From positions 1 through 14,077 of the forward strand of contig JACDAK010000068.1 in NCBI GenBank assembly GCA_013695495.1: 14,077 nucleotides of DNA. The letters are read 5' to 3'. This document shows, piece after piece, positions 1 to 6,600 of this stretch (positions within the stretch are counted from its first letter, which is position 1; each line of letters starts with the position of its first letter). This DNA comes from Blastocatellia bacterium. Lineage in GTDB: Bacteria; Acidobacteriota; Blastocatellia; Pyrinomonadales; Pyrinomonadaceae. The position numbers and the translations under genes were made by a program. The notes beneath the pieces are model-generated. The model made no database searches. It had not been told where the DNA came from and saw only the letters and a program-made list of their open reading frames with translations.

Positions 1-162
1 ATCATACGACCGTTCCAACCCCAGCACATCGCTTCCCACTTCAAAACTCTTGATTCCCGGAACCAACTCCGATAAACTCCGCAGCCGCTCAACATGCTCC
101 CGCCGCTCCGCCTCCGTCGTCTCCGCCTTATATTTCCAACAAACTACATGTGTAAGCATCAT
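1..162 (-). CDS. Dabb-family (stress-responsive A/B barrel) protein, C-terminus cut by window edge
   Basis: The first 54 codons of a minus-strand gene run off the left edge. The N-terminus reads MMLTHVVCWKYKAETTEAER and continues through LSELVPGIKSFEVGSD. This matches the Dabb family pattern: a first beta strand of the form hTHhV.WK, a charged helix, then a second strand after VPGI. Dabb proteins are small (about 100 residues) dimeric alpha/beta barrels, often of unknown substrate. The start codon directly abuts the TAA of the SRPBCC gene at 163-165 with no spacer and in the same frame, so the two are probably co-transcribed and translated by reinitiation. Two ATGs stand in tandem (162 and 159); family members usually begin MhTHhV, so 159 is equally possible. 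There is no convincing Shine-Dalgarno sequence. Family assignment is by motif recognition; the biological role is unknown. Confidence 0.75.
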   Translation of the reverse strand, partial: MMLTHVVCWKYKAETTEAERREHVERLRSLSELVPGIKSFEVGSDVLGLERSYD

Positions 163-615
163 TTATTCGCCGCTTTCGCACCACTCCTTCGTCACCCGAT
201 GCCGATACTCGAACATTCTCTCAAGTTTCGGCACGATAACAAACGGCGCCGCCATCTGCCCAAATATCCACAAGGGCGGCTCAAACTCAATTTCATCGAT
301 CAATCGCGACCCCTCACCCTCAGCCTTAACAATATGCTGATGCTTCCAAGATGCGAACGGCCCCGAAACCTGCACATCCTCAAACATCCGCGGCGGATCA
401 TAAACCGTGTGCTCCGCCACCCACCGCGAAGGCACCACCCCAAAGATCTTCTGCTCAATGATCGCCCGCGACCCAACTTTCGAAATATCCGCGCGCTCCA
501 CGATCCGCGCATTCTCCCAAGGAGGGATCAGCCGCTCGATCGCATCCGGCATTTCATGAAACCCAAAAACTCTCTCCGGCGCCGCGTAAATAAAACTCTC
601 TTTTCGAAATTTCAT
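163..615 (-). CDS. SRPBCC (START/Bet v1-like) family protein
   Basis: This is a 150-residue protein beginning MKFRKESFIYAAPERVFGFH. The opening pattern of a beta strand, then AP..VF.FH, then a hydrophobic patch, is typical of the SRPBCC hydrophobic-cavity fold. The centre (GPFASWKHQHIV, then SRLIDEIEFEPPL) corresponds to GTFAAFKHIHEF and TLMTDTLIWTSP in the second SRPBCC protein at 12205-12669, so the two are distant relatives. The ligand is unknown; relatives include polyketide cyclase/dehydrase-like and lipid-carrier proteins. Start choice: GGAGG at 625-629 lies 9 nt before ATG 615, an ideal spacing, whereas an upstream in-frame TTG at 624 touches the Shine-Dalgarno and cannot use it. It is followed without spacing by the Dabb gene. 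The distance to the decarboxylase gene upstream is 242 nt, so it may have its own promoter. Family confident, function not. Confidence 0.85.
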   Translation of the reverse strand: MKFRKESFIYAAPERVFGFHEMPDAIERLIPPWENARIVERADISKVGSRAIIEQKIFGVVPSRWVAEHTVYDPPRMFEDVQVSGPFASWKHQHIVKAEGEGSRLIDEIEFEPPLWIFGQMAAPFVIVPKLERMFEYRHRVTKEWCESGE

Positions 616-660
616 TGCCCCCAACCTCCGCGCGGCTGATCACCCGTCCTGTCGCGTGCC

Positions 661-690
661 TTATCAGTTATCCAAAATTCAGATTGTCAT
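661..690 (-). promoter_or_regulatory. Possible sigma70-type promoter for the SRPBCC-Dabb pair
   Basis: On the minus strand, ATGACA (690-685, 5 of 6 matches to TTGACA) is followed after 18 nt by TGATAA (666-661). This puts transcription initiation about 40 nt before the ATG at 615. It sits in the 242-nt gap (616-857) between the decarboxylase and SRPBCC genes, where I see no other gene and no clear terminator. The assignment was made by eye; such matches are common by chance. Confidence 0.25.
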
Positions 691-857
691 GTTCATCCTG
701 ATCGCCATCACCGGATGAAAATTATGAGCGCGACCCGATCAGCCCTGTCAGCATCTTACCTCGCCCGCTGCCGCCCCATCATCAGCCGCCTCAACCCCGT
801 TACCAGCACATCCAAAACACGTCATCGGCCTACCCCGACACCCCCGCAATCCGACCA

Positions 858-2291
858 TCACCCCGCACTCGCCCGAGCCGCCTTTTCGCTTAAAATGCTC
901 CAAACCTTCCGTATATGCCGCACCTCTACCCTAATGCTCCCAACAGATAGCCTGATCACAAACTTCCCGTTCAACTTCGTATGCGACAAAAAAGCCTCCC
1001 CCGACGCATTGATCTCACTCATTATCTGCTCATTCAAAGCATCAGAGCCCTTCGCCCGAAAACAAACCAACGCAAAAGGCACCGGCGCCATCAGCTCAAA
1101 ATTCTCCGATTCCTCCACCAAACCCGCAAAAACATTCGCTAATCTGCAATGCTCCCGTATCCGCGCCTCCAACCCATCACGCCCGAAATACCTCATCACC
1201 ATCCACAATTTCAACGACCGAAACCGCCGCCCCAACTGTATCCCATAATCCATCCCATTCTTCACACCCTCAGCATCATCCGTCCGCAAATACTCCGGAA
1301 CCAACGAAAACGCCCGTTTTAACTGGCTCATATCGCGACAGTACAACACCGACAGGTCAAACGGAGTGAACAACCACTTATGCGGATTCACCACTATCGA
1401 GTCCGCCTTCTCCCACCCGTCAAACAGCTCCCGCTTCTCCTTCATCAACGCCGCCGGCCCCGCATATGCCGCGTCCACATGCATCCAAACCCCGTGTTTA
1501 CGGCATATTTCCGCGATCTCACCCACCGGGTCCACACTCGACGTCGACGTCGTCCCGATCGTCGGAATCACACATATCGGCCTAAACCCCGCCGTAATAT
1601 CCTCCTCCATCGCCTCCGCAAGCTTATCCGCCCGCATCTCGAACCGATCATTGCATTCGATCTTCCGCAAACTCCGGATTCCCAGCCCCAACGTTATACA
1701 CCCCTTATCTATTGAGGAATGAACATGTTCCGAGCAATAGACCCGCAAAAGCGGCAGGTCCGCCCGCCCGCTCATCCCCTCTTCCCGCACATCAAACCCC
1801 GCCCGCTCCCTCGCCGCCGCCAGCGCATGCATCGTCGAAACCGACGCCGTATCGTAAATAATTCCTTCAAATTCTCCGGGCAAACCCAGCATTTCACGCA
1901 GCCAGTTCAGCGTTACATCCTCCAATTCCGTCGACGCCGGAGCCGTCCGCCACAGCATCGCCTTCATATCGAACGCCGCCGCCATCATCTCGCCAAACAC
2001 ACCCACTGACGACGCCGAAGTCGCAAAAAGCCCGTGAAAATTGGGGTGATTCCAATTCGTCACCCCCGGCAAGATGTACTTCTCAACATCCGCAAAGATC
2101 TCCGCCATCCCCTCGCCCGCCTCGGGCGCCGAGCCCGGTAGCCCCTCCGCAAGCCAGCCTGGCTCCAGCTGCGAAAGCACCGGCCGCTCCTCTATCCCCT
2201 CCAGATACCCCGCGATCATCTCCACCGCCTCGTGCCCAAACCGGCGAAATTCGTCCGCCGGAATATCTCCCGTCTTCGGAGTTTTTTCCAT
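858..2291 (-). CDS. PLP-dependent group II decarboxylase (aromatic-L-amino-acid decarboxylase type)
   Basis: A 477-residue cytosolic enzyme, normal length for the family, that should decarboxylate an amino acid to an amine using pyridoxal phosphate. Counting from the ATG: HPNFHGLF (82-89) and PASTELEDV form the substrate-side N-terminal segment. EHVHSS carries the His that stacks on PLP (191). HVDAAYAG holds the Asp that binds the pyridine nitrogen (273), and NPHKWLF the Schiff-base Lys (305). VPEYL matches the mobile loop of animal AADC, where Tyr332 protonates the intermediate; Tyr is retained here (334), so decarboxylase rather than aldehyde-synthase chemistry is expected. LGRRFRSLKLW is nearly identical to animal and plant AADCs. 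The substrate (tryptophan, tyrosine, DOPA, phenylalanine or other) cannot be fixed from sequence. Start: GAGGG at 2299-2303 lies 7 nt before ATG 2291; an upstream GTG at 2312 is less likely. Third codon positions favour G/T, unlike most neighbours. Confidence 0.93.
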   Translation of the reverse strand: MEKTPKTGDIPADEFRRFGHEAVEMIAGYLEGIEERPVLSQLEPGWLAEGLPGSAPEAGEGMAEIFADVEKYILPGVTNWNHPNFHGLFATSASSVGVFGEMMAAAFDMKAMLWRTAPASTELEDVTLNWLREMLGLPGEFEGIIYDTASVSTMHALAAARERAGFDVREEGMSGRADLPLLRVYCSEHVHSSIDKGCITLGLGIRSLRKIECNDRFEMRADKLAEAMEEDITAGFRPICVIPTIGTTSTSSVDPVGEIAEICRKHGVWMHVDAAYAGPAALMKEKRELFDGWEKADSIVVNPHKWLFTPFDLSVLYCRDMSQLKRAFSLVPEYLRTDDAEGVKNGMDYGIQLGRRFRSLKLWMVMRYFGRDGLEARIREHCRLANVFAGLVEESENFELMAPVPFALVCFRAKGSDALNEQIMSEINASGEAFLSHTKLNGKFVIRLSVGSIRVEVRHIRKVWSILSEKAARASAG

Positions 2292-2359
2292 AAACGCACC
2301 CTCAACGCGCACACTAAACGCCCAAGCCCTATTTCTAGCTTGTATTTCCCTTTAGCCTA

Positions 2360-2391
2360 ATTATACAATGCTTTCCGTTATACTTTTCCAA
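2360..2391 (-). promoter_or_regulatory. Probable -10 element (TATAAT) for the decarboxylase gene
   Basis: On the minus strand a perfect TATAAT lies at 2365-2360, about 70 nt before the ATG at 2291. The nearest -35-like hexamer, TTGGAA (2391-2386), is spaced 20 nt away, which is long, so the -35 is doubtful. The divergent 168-nt gap (2292-2459) also carries plus-strand TATACT at 2379-2384 that might serve the symporter gene, without a good -35. Confidence 0.35.
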
Positions 2392-2459
2392 GTTAAGGGC
2401 CATGGGCCAAGCTCTTCCTTTCAGCAATAGTCCGACTAAAGTTTATTCTTGAGGTGAAA

Positions 2460-4106
2460 ATGAATCACAAAGTCTCGAATTTCGCGCTCGCAGTGTTTGC
2501 CACCCTTTTTCTTCCGGTCATCTCCTTTGCGCAGGAGGCAACTCAGCAGCTGGGCCTCGACCAGCGGATCGACGCAGCTTTCAAGCCCTATGCCGACGGC
2601 TTCGAAGGCCTTGTATTCTACCCCGCGCCGCTGCCCGAACCCTTTAACCTTCCGATCATTCTTTACCTCCTGATCTCCGGAGCGACCTTCTTTACTGTTG
2701 TTTTCGGCTTTATCAATATCCGCAAATTTCCCCTTGCATTGCGGGTAGTTCGCGGAACCTATGACGAAATTGAGATGTCCGGGCCCGATCCTGCCGCTGA
2801 GATACACACCACCGCAGAAGGCGACGTCATCGGCACCATCAAGGACGAAAGCCAGCATGGCGAGGTTAGCCACTTTCAGGCTCTGGCCACTGCGGTTTCC
2901 GGAACGGTCGGCCTCGGCAACATCGCCGGCGTAGCGATCGCGATCGGCATAGGCGGCCCAGGAGCCACGTTCTGGATGATAATTGCCGGCCTTTTAGGCA
3001 TGTCCTCCAAGTTCGTCGAATGTACCCTCGGCGTAAAATACCGCGACATCGGCCCCGACGGCGTAGTACACGGCGGTCCCATGTATTACCTCTCCCGCGG
3101 TCTCGCCGAACTAAAACTCGGCCCGCTGGGCAAGGTTCTCGCTGTTATTTTCGCGGTTTTCTGCGTCGGCGGCGCGTTCGGCGGCGGAAACGCCTTCCAG
3201 GCAAATCAGGCAACAAGCCAGCTCACGACAATGTTCGATCTCGGCCAAAGCGGAGCCGCCCGCACCGTCATTGGTGTGATCATGGCGATCCTGGTTGCGA
3301 TCGTGATCATCGGCGGCATCAAGCGGATCGCAAAGGTAACCGAAAAACTCGTGCCTTTAATGGCAGTGATTTACATCATCGCCTCGATAATCATTATCCT
3401 TTTCCACTTCACCGAGGTTCCGACTGCCATCGGCATGATAATCTCCGGTGCATTCACGCCTGAAGCTGGTGTCGGCGGCGTTGCAGGCGTTATCATTCAG
3501 GGCTTCCGCCGTGCCGCCTTCTCTAACGAAGCCGGTGCCGGTTCGGCCGCTATCGCTCACTCCGCGGTTAAAACCAAATACCCCGCCAGCGAGGGTTTGG
3601 TCGCCTTGCTCGAGCCTTTCATCGACACCGTAGTGATCTGCACCATGACAGCGGTCGTCATCGTCCTGTTCAATATGCAGGGTGATTTCTTCCAGTACGG
3701 CGGCATTGTCGACGCAAGCGGTGCCCGCAACGTCATGATCGACGGGCAAGTGGTAAATGGCGTGGATCTAACGGCCCGGGCGTATAACGACGTCTTGCCC
3801 GGCTTCAACATCGTGCTTACCGTCGCGATCGTGCTCTTTGCGTTCTCGACCATGATCTCGTGGTCCTACTACGGGCTCCAGTCGTGGAAGTACCTCTTCG
3901 GCCGCTCGGTCGCAGCAGACCTCTCGTTCAAGGTCCTGTTCTGCATCTTCGTCGTTATCGGCGCTGCTGCTTCGCTGGGTTCGGTCCTCGCGTTCTCTGA
4001 CGCGATGATCCTTGCGATGGTATTCCCGAACATGATCGGCCTGTTCTTCCTCTTCCCGAGGGTAAGAGAAGAACTGGCACGCTACCTGAAAGCGATCGGC
4101 GGCTGA
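2460..4106 (+). CDS. AGCS-family sodium:alanine/amino-acid symporter
   Basis: This 548-residue polytopic inner-membrane protein should couple Na+ (or H+) entry to uptake of alanine, glycine or similar small amino acids. The family signature GTVGLGNIAGVA-IAIGIGGPGATFWM is at about 148-173, followed by SSKFVECTLGVKYRD and GGPMYYLSRGL. Later come KVTEKLVPLMAVIYI, AAFSNEAGAGSA and FSTMISWSYYGLQSWKYLFG, all typical AGCS segments. Two features differ from the roughly 450-490-residue classical members. One is a signal-peptide-like N-terminus (hydrophobic 8-23, possible cleavage SFA/QE) followed by a segment of about 40 residues before the first transporter helix. The other is an acidic 40-residue stretch (about 99-138) before the signature. 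Start: GAGG (2451-2454) lies 5 nt before ATG 2460; a GTG at 2454 overlaps the Shine-Dalgarno and is unlikely. It is monocistronic, ending in a strong terminator at 4128-4163. Exact substrate is not determinable. Confidence 0.95.
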   Translation: MNHKVSNFALAVFATLFLPVISFAQEATQQLGLDQRIDAAFKPYADGFEGLVFYPAPLPEPFNLPIILYLLISGATFFTVVFGFINIRKFPLALRVVRGTYDEIEMSGPDPAAEIHTTAEGDVIGTIKDESQHGEVSHFQALATAVSGTVGLGNIAGVAIAIGIGGPGATFWMIIAGLLGMSSKFVECTLGVKYRDIGPDGVVHGGPMYYLSRGLAELKLGPLGKVLAVIFAVFCVGGAFGGGNAFQANQATSQLTTMFDLGQSGAARTVIGVIMAILVAIVIIGGIKRIAKVTEKLVPLMAVIYIIASIIIILFHFTEVPTAIGMIISGAFTPEAGVGGVAGVIIQGFRRAAFSNEAGAGSAAIAHSAVKTKYPASEGLVALLEPFIDTVVICTMTAVVIVLFNMQGDFFQYGGIVDASGARNVMIDGQVVNGVDLTARAYNDVLPGFNIVLTVAIVLFAFSTMISWSYYGLQSWKYLFGRSVAADLSFKVLFCIFVVIGAAASLGSVLAFSDAMILAMVFPNMIGLFFLFPRVREELARYLKAIGG

Positions 4107-4127
4107 TCGCACCTACTCAGACAAAGA

Positions 4128-4163
4128 AAAAGGGCCGCAACTTAACCGTGCGGCCCTTTTCTT
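4128..4163 (+). terminator. Rho-independent terminator of the symporter gene
   Basis: GGGCCGCA (4132-4139) pairs perfectly with TGCGGCCC (4149-4156). The stem is extended by four A-T pairs (4128-4131 with 4157-4160) around a 9-nt loop, and ends in TTTTCTT. It begins 21 nt after the symporter stop. The A-rich left flank (AAAGAAAAA) gives a U-tract on the opposite strand as well, so it may work in both directions. Confidence 0.93.
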
Positions 4164-4180
4164 ATTGCGCCGAAGCGTCC

Positions 4181-4369
4181 GTCAGTATCGCCGGAGCTCC
4201 CGTCAGCGTCGCCGGAGCTCCCGTCAGCGTCGCCGGAGCTCCCGTCAGCTTCGCCGGAGCTCCCGTCAGAGTCGCCGGAGTTCCCGTCAGAGTCGCCGGA
4301 GTGTCCGTCAGAGTCGCCGGAGTGTCCGTCAGAGTCGCCGGAGCGTCCGTCAGCGTCGCCGGAGCCTCC
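4181..4369. repeat. Tandem array, nine 21-bp units, between two facing terminators
   Basis: Nine head-to-tail 21-bp units start at 4181, 4202, 4223, 4244, 4265, 4286, 4307, 4328 and 4349. Each has the form GTCAGNNTCGCCGGAGNNYCC. A degenerate partial copy (GCGCCGAAGCGTCC) precedes them at 4167-4180. Variants are ordered: units 1-4 contain the palindrome GGAGCTCC, unit 5 GGAGTTCC, 6-7 GGAGTGTCC, 8 GGAGCGTCC, 9 GGAGCCTCC, and AGTCG occupies units 5-8. This gradient is expected from slippage or unequal duplication of neighbouring units. Because 21 is a multiple of three, long frames stay open on both strands (repeating VSVAGAP on plus, SGDSDGS-like on minus). Their ends fall inside the flanking terminators, so I treat them as non-coding. 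The gap 4107-4436 holds this array, the two terminators and nothing else I can identify. Confidence 0.93.
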
Positions 4370-4378
4370 CGCGTTTAT

Positions 4379-4416
4379 GGAAAAACAAAAGGCAGAGCCT
4401 GTGACGCTCTGCCTTT
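4379..4416 (-). terminator. Rho-independent terminator of the PpiD-like gene
   Basis: AAAGGCAGAGC (4388-4398) pairs perfectly with GCTCTGCCTTT (4406-4416), an 11-bp stem with a 7-nt loop. Read on the minus strand it is followed by TTTTGTTTTT (4390-4381), partly within the stem base. It starts 20 nt after the stop of the minus-strand foldase gene. On the plus strand the trailing U-tract is only UUU, so it mainly serves the minus strand. Confidence 0.92.
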
Positions 4417-4436
4417 CAATTGAGTTAGTACTTTGA

Positions 4437-6410
4437 CTAGAGACCCGGTATTCCAGTACCTCCCGTATCGAGCTTAGCAACCGCGTCAGGATAAATGCGA
4501 ATTCGGCCGTCGGCCTCCATCGCACGTCGTGTCGAGGCTATATAATTCGCATAAACCTCACCGCGTTTGCGGTTCAGCATCTGATCCATCAGCTGGTCGC
4601 CCTGAGCTGCGAATTCGTCCATGTCCGCATCCTGCCTGCTGGTGAGACCCACGACGTACCAGCTGTCGCCCACCCGTATCGGCGTTCGCGACACCTCGCC
4701 CGGCTTCATGCCATAGATCGCGTCCTCAAGAGCCTGGCTCGTCGAAGCCGCCGGCCCTTCGCCGAGCGGCGAGCCGAGCGTAAAGCCAGACGACTGCTGC
4801 ATTTTGAAGTTGCGAGCCTGGGCAGCCGTGCTCATTGCATTAACTGAATCGGCACCCGCGGCTATCTGATTCGCGATCTCCTCGATCTGGCCGCGGGCTT
4901 TTTCGAGCTTCACGACCTCAATGATCTGATCACGGACCTCAGCGAATTCCGCATCGCGCGGTTCGCGCCTTTCAACCAGCAGCGGGACAGCAAAACCCTC
5001 GGGAACAGGGATCTTCTCACCCACATCCGACGGGTTCTCAAGTCCTGCGATACCCTCTTCGAACTGCGGCGAAACGCCGATGCCTTCTACCGTGTCGCCG
5101 GGTGTGATGAAAGGCGTCTCACGCACCATGTCTGCCGCGTTCATGTTGGCATCACCCGCAAACTGCTTTGCAACTGCCGCTACGTCCTTAGATTCGCGAA
5201 GCGCGGCGGTCGCGTTTTCTGCCAATTCCGCCGCGGCTCCATATGCCCGGCGGTTACGCATGCTCACGTCTAGCTCTTTACGAGCCATTTCAAACGTTTT
5301 AGGAACGTCCTCGCCCCGACGAAGTATGAACAGACGGCCCTCATATGAGATCGGTTCCGTTATCTCGCCCGGCTGCATGCGAAGCAAGCGTTGATACGGG
5401 TCCGTGGGATTAGCAGGATTTTCTCGGACCGTGCCCGGAATCGCACCGCCGTTTCTCGCCGTCGCTGCGTTCTCGCTCTGTCCGCGTGCGATCTCTGCAA
5501 ACGCTTCCTGGCTAACGGTCTCGCCGCCGGCCCTTAGTTGGGTTATTACCTCCGACGCCTTCTGAAATACCGGTCCTTCGAACTCTGGCTTCGCCACCCG
5601 CAGCACGATCTCCTGCCCCGTCACACCGGCGATGCGGCGCTCTTCCGGAAGCTTGTCGTATTCCGCACGAAGCTCTTCCTCCGTGATCGTCAACCGTTCG
5701 CCCATCTTAGCGGTGTTCACGAACAGATACCGGATCTTCTTCTGCGGCGAGCTAATGTAGTATGCCTGCTTGTTCTGCTCGTAATGACTTCGAAGCTCTT
5801 CTTCGCTCGGAGTAATCGTCTCTGCAAGGTCCAGAGCATTCACCGAAACGTACGAAACGTCGAACGTCGTGTTACGGCGCTGGTAATCCTCGATCACTTC
5901 CTGTTCCGAAACTGAAACCGCCGAGGTTATCAAAGCACGAAGCTTTTCCGCACTCAGATCGTCGCGAATCTGCTGTTCGAAAGCACTTACCGAACCAAAT
6001 TGTGCGGTTACGTTCTGTTCGTAAATCTTTTGATCGAATGGCTTGCCGTCCTGCGGTGCAAACTGTCGCCGGATCTCGGCCGCCACTTCCTGGTTCGAAG
6101 CCGTAAGATCAAGCCGCGAAGCCTCGACCCGCGAGATCCGGCTGGCGATCAGGCCGTCCAATATCATCTTGGTCGGGAACTTCTGGCCCTGGCTAAACCT
6201 TGAATAGCTTTCCTTTTGACGTGCAAGTTCGCCGACCGTGATCATTTGACCTGCAACAACGGCGGCCCGCTCGTCGCTGCGGACAAGGTTGGCGCCAACA
6301 TCCGGGTTCGTCGGTGCATAGAACAGCACAAGGCTGAGCACCATAACGACCGCGAATAAGAGAAGGACGAAACTGCGCGTCTTTTCAAGACGACGGATAA
6401 ATTTCAACAT
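4437..6410 (-). CDS. Membrane-anchored SurA/PpiD-type periplasmic peptidyl-prolyl isomerase/chaperone
   Basis: A 657-residue protein with a short cytosolic N-terminus (MLKFIRRLEKTRS), one membrane segment (about 14-31) and a large periplasmic part, the topology of E. coli PpiD (623 residues). Residues about 45-175 match the SurA N-terminal chaperone region (VVAGQMITVGELARQ, KMILDGLIASRISRVEA). A parvulin-like domain spans about 262-368, with ARNGGAIPGTV in place of the usual GGDLGWF strand and MQPGEITEPISYEGRLFILRR as the canonical end. A second, more degenerate repeat near 550-610 ends MKPGEVSRTPIRVGDSWYVV. Such proteins help newly exported envelope proteins fold; the departures from the parvulin consensus suggest the chaperone role may dominate. 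ATG 6410 is preceded by AGGT about 8 nt upstream, a weak Shine-Dalgarno. The gene is divergent from nadK and ends in the terminator at 4379-4416. The precise family name (PpiD versus other SurA_N proteins) is an inference. Confidence 0.9.
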   Translation of the reverse strand: MLKFIRRLEKTRSFVLLLFAVVMVLSLVLFYAPTNPDVGANLVRSDERAAVVAGQMITVGELARQKESYSRFSQGQKFPTKMILDGLIASRISRVEASRLDLTASNQEVAAEIRRQFAPQDGKPFDQKIYEQNVTAQFGSVSAFEQQIRDDLSAEKLRALITSAVSVSEQEVIEDYQRRNTTFDVSYVSVNALDLAETITPSEEELRSHYEQNKQAYYISSPQKKIRYLFVNTAKMGERLTITEEELRAEYDKLPEERRIAGVTGQEIVLRVAKPEFEGPVFQKASEVITQLRAGGETVSQEAFAEIARGQSENAATARNGGAIPGTVRENPANPTDPYQRLLRMQPGEITEPISYEGRLFILRRGEDVPKTFEMARKELDVSMRNRRAYGAAAELAENATAALRESKDVAAVAKQFAGDANMNAADMVRETPFITPGDTVEGIGVSPQFEEGIAGLENPSDVGEKIPVPEGFAVPLLVERREPRDAEFAEVRDQIIEVVKLEKARGQIEEIANQIAAGADSVNAMSTAAQARNFKMQQSSGFTLGSPLGEGPAASTSQALEDAIYGMKPGEVSRTPIRVGDSWYVVGLTSRQDADMDEFAAQGDQLMDQMLNRKRGEVYANYIASTRRAMEADGRIRIYPDAVAKLDTGGTGIPGL

Positions 6411-6453
6411 CTGTGAATACCTGGTCTAGTGTGTTAATGAGATATTTCCGAAC

Positions 6454-6573
6454 AAACCGCAATTCTAACAAAACCGCAAATTAAAACCAATCGGCTATGG
6501 ACCTTGGATGCCTCGACGCATCTCAAGGTCGCCCCTGTTTAATCGCATGATTGATTGAATTTTGCGGTTTTTT
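6454..6573. repeat. AAACCGCAAATT repeats: two direct copies and one inverted copy in the ppiD-nadK gap
   Basis: AAACCGCAATT (6454-6464) and AAAACCGCAAATT (6470-6482) are direct repeats. AATTTTGCGGTTTT (6558-6571) is the inverse of the second with one extra base. Similarity continues inward (CAATC at 6488-6492 on the left arm; its complement GATTG at 6553-6557 on the right), so the arms are roughly 20-25 bp and enclose about 75 bp. The arrangement could be an operator shared by the divergent genes, or the ends of a tiny repeat element. It fills the 190-nt gap 6411-6600 together with the hairpin at 6500-6530. Confidence 0.7.
6500..6530. other. Strong intergenic hairpin nested inside the inverted repeat
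   Basis: GACCTTG-GATGC (6500-6511) pairs with GCATC-T-CAAGGTC (6518-6530), giving twelve base pairs with one bulged T and a 6-nt loop CTCGAC. There is no T-run right after it on the minus strand. On the plus strand GCCCCTGTTT follows, a poor terminator tail. It sits about 70 nt before nadK and could be an RNA leader structure, a DNA-binding palindrome or the core of a small repeat element. Confidence 0.75.
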
Positions 6574-6581
6574 GGTAAATA
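6551..6581 (+). promoter_or_regulatory. Possible promoter of nadK
   Basis: TTGATT (6551-6556) and GTAAAT (6575-6580) are spaced 18 nt, placing a start site about 13 nt before the ATG at 6601. This would give a very short leader, in keeping with the absence of any Shine-Dalgarno before nadK. The inverted-repeat arm at 6558-6573 would lie within the spacer of this promoter. Weak, by-eye call. Confidence 0.3.
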
Positions 6582-6600
6582 CTTGCTCATCACCGCTTAG

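Noticed and set aside
163..624. TTG start at 624 for the first SRPBCC protein
   Set aside because: It directly touches the GGAGG at 625-629, which is correctly spaced for ATG 615.
94..639. 181-residue plus-strand frame, very rich in Arg and Pro
   Set aside because: It is the shadow of the SRPBCC and Dabb genes, which show recognisable families and a good Shine-Dalgarno on the minus strand.
715..1248. 177-residue plus-strand frame
   Set aside because: It is antisense to the C-terminal third of the decarboxylase and has no ribosome binding site. It stays open because of the skewed codon use of the real gene.
858..2312. GTG start at 2312 for the decarboxylase
   Set aside because: GAGGG at 2299-2303 is ideally placed for ATG 2291 and would lie inside the coding region if 2312 were used.
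4181..4369. CRISPR array
   Set aside because: The units are contiguous 21-bp repeats without unique spacers, and no cas gene is in the window.
4148..4423. Plus-strand frame with repeating VSVAGAP units
   Set aside because: Its GTG start is within the symporter terminator hairpin and no ribosome binding site is present. It is a by-product of the 21-bp array.
4142..4525. Minus-strand frame with SGDSDGS-like repeats, possibly an acidic repeat protein
   Set aside because: It overlaps the end of the foldase gene in another frame, begins at a GTG with no Shine-Dalgarno, runs through the foldase terminator and ends inside the symporter terminator. The frame is open only because the repeat period is a multiple of three.
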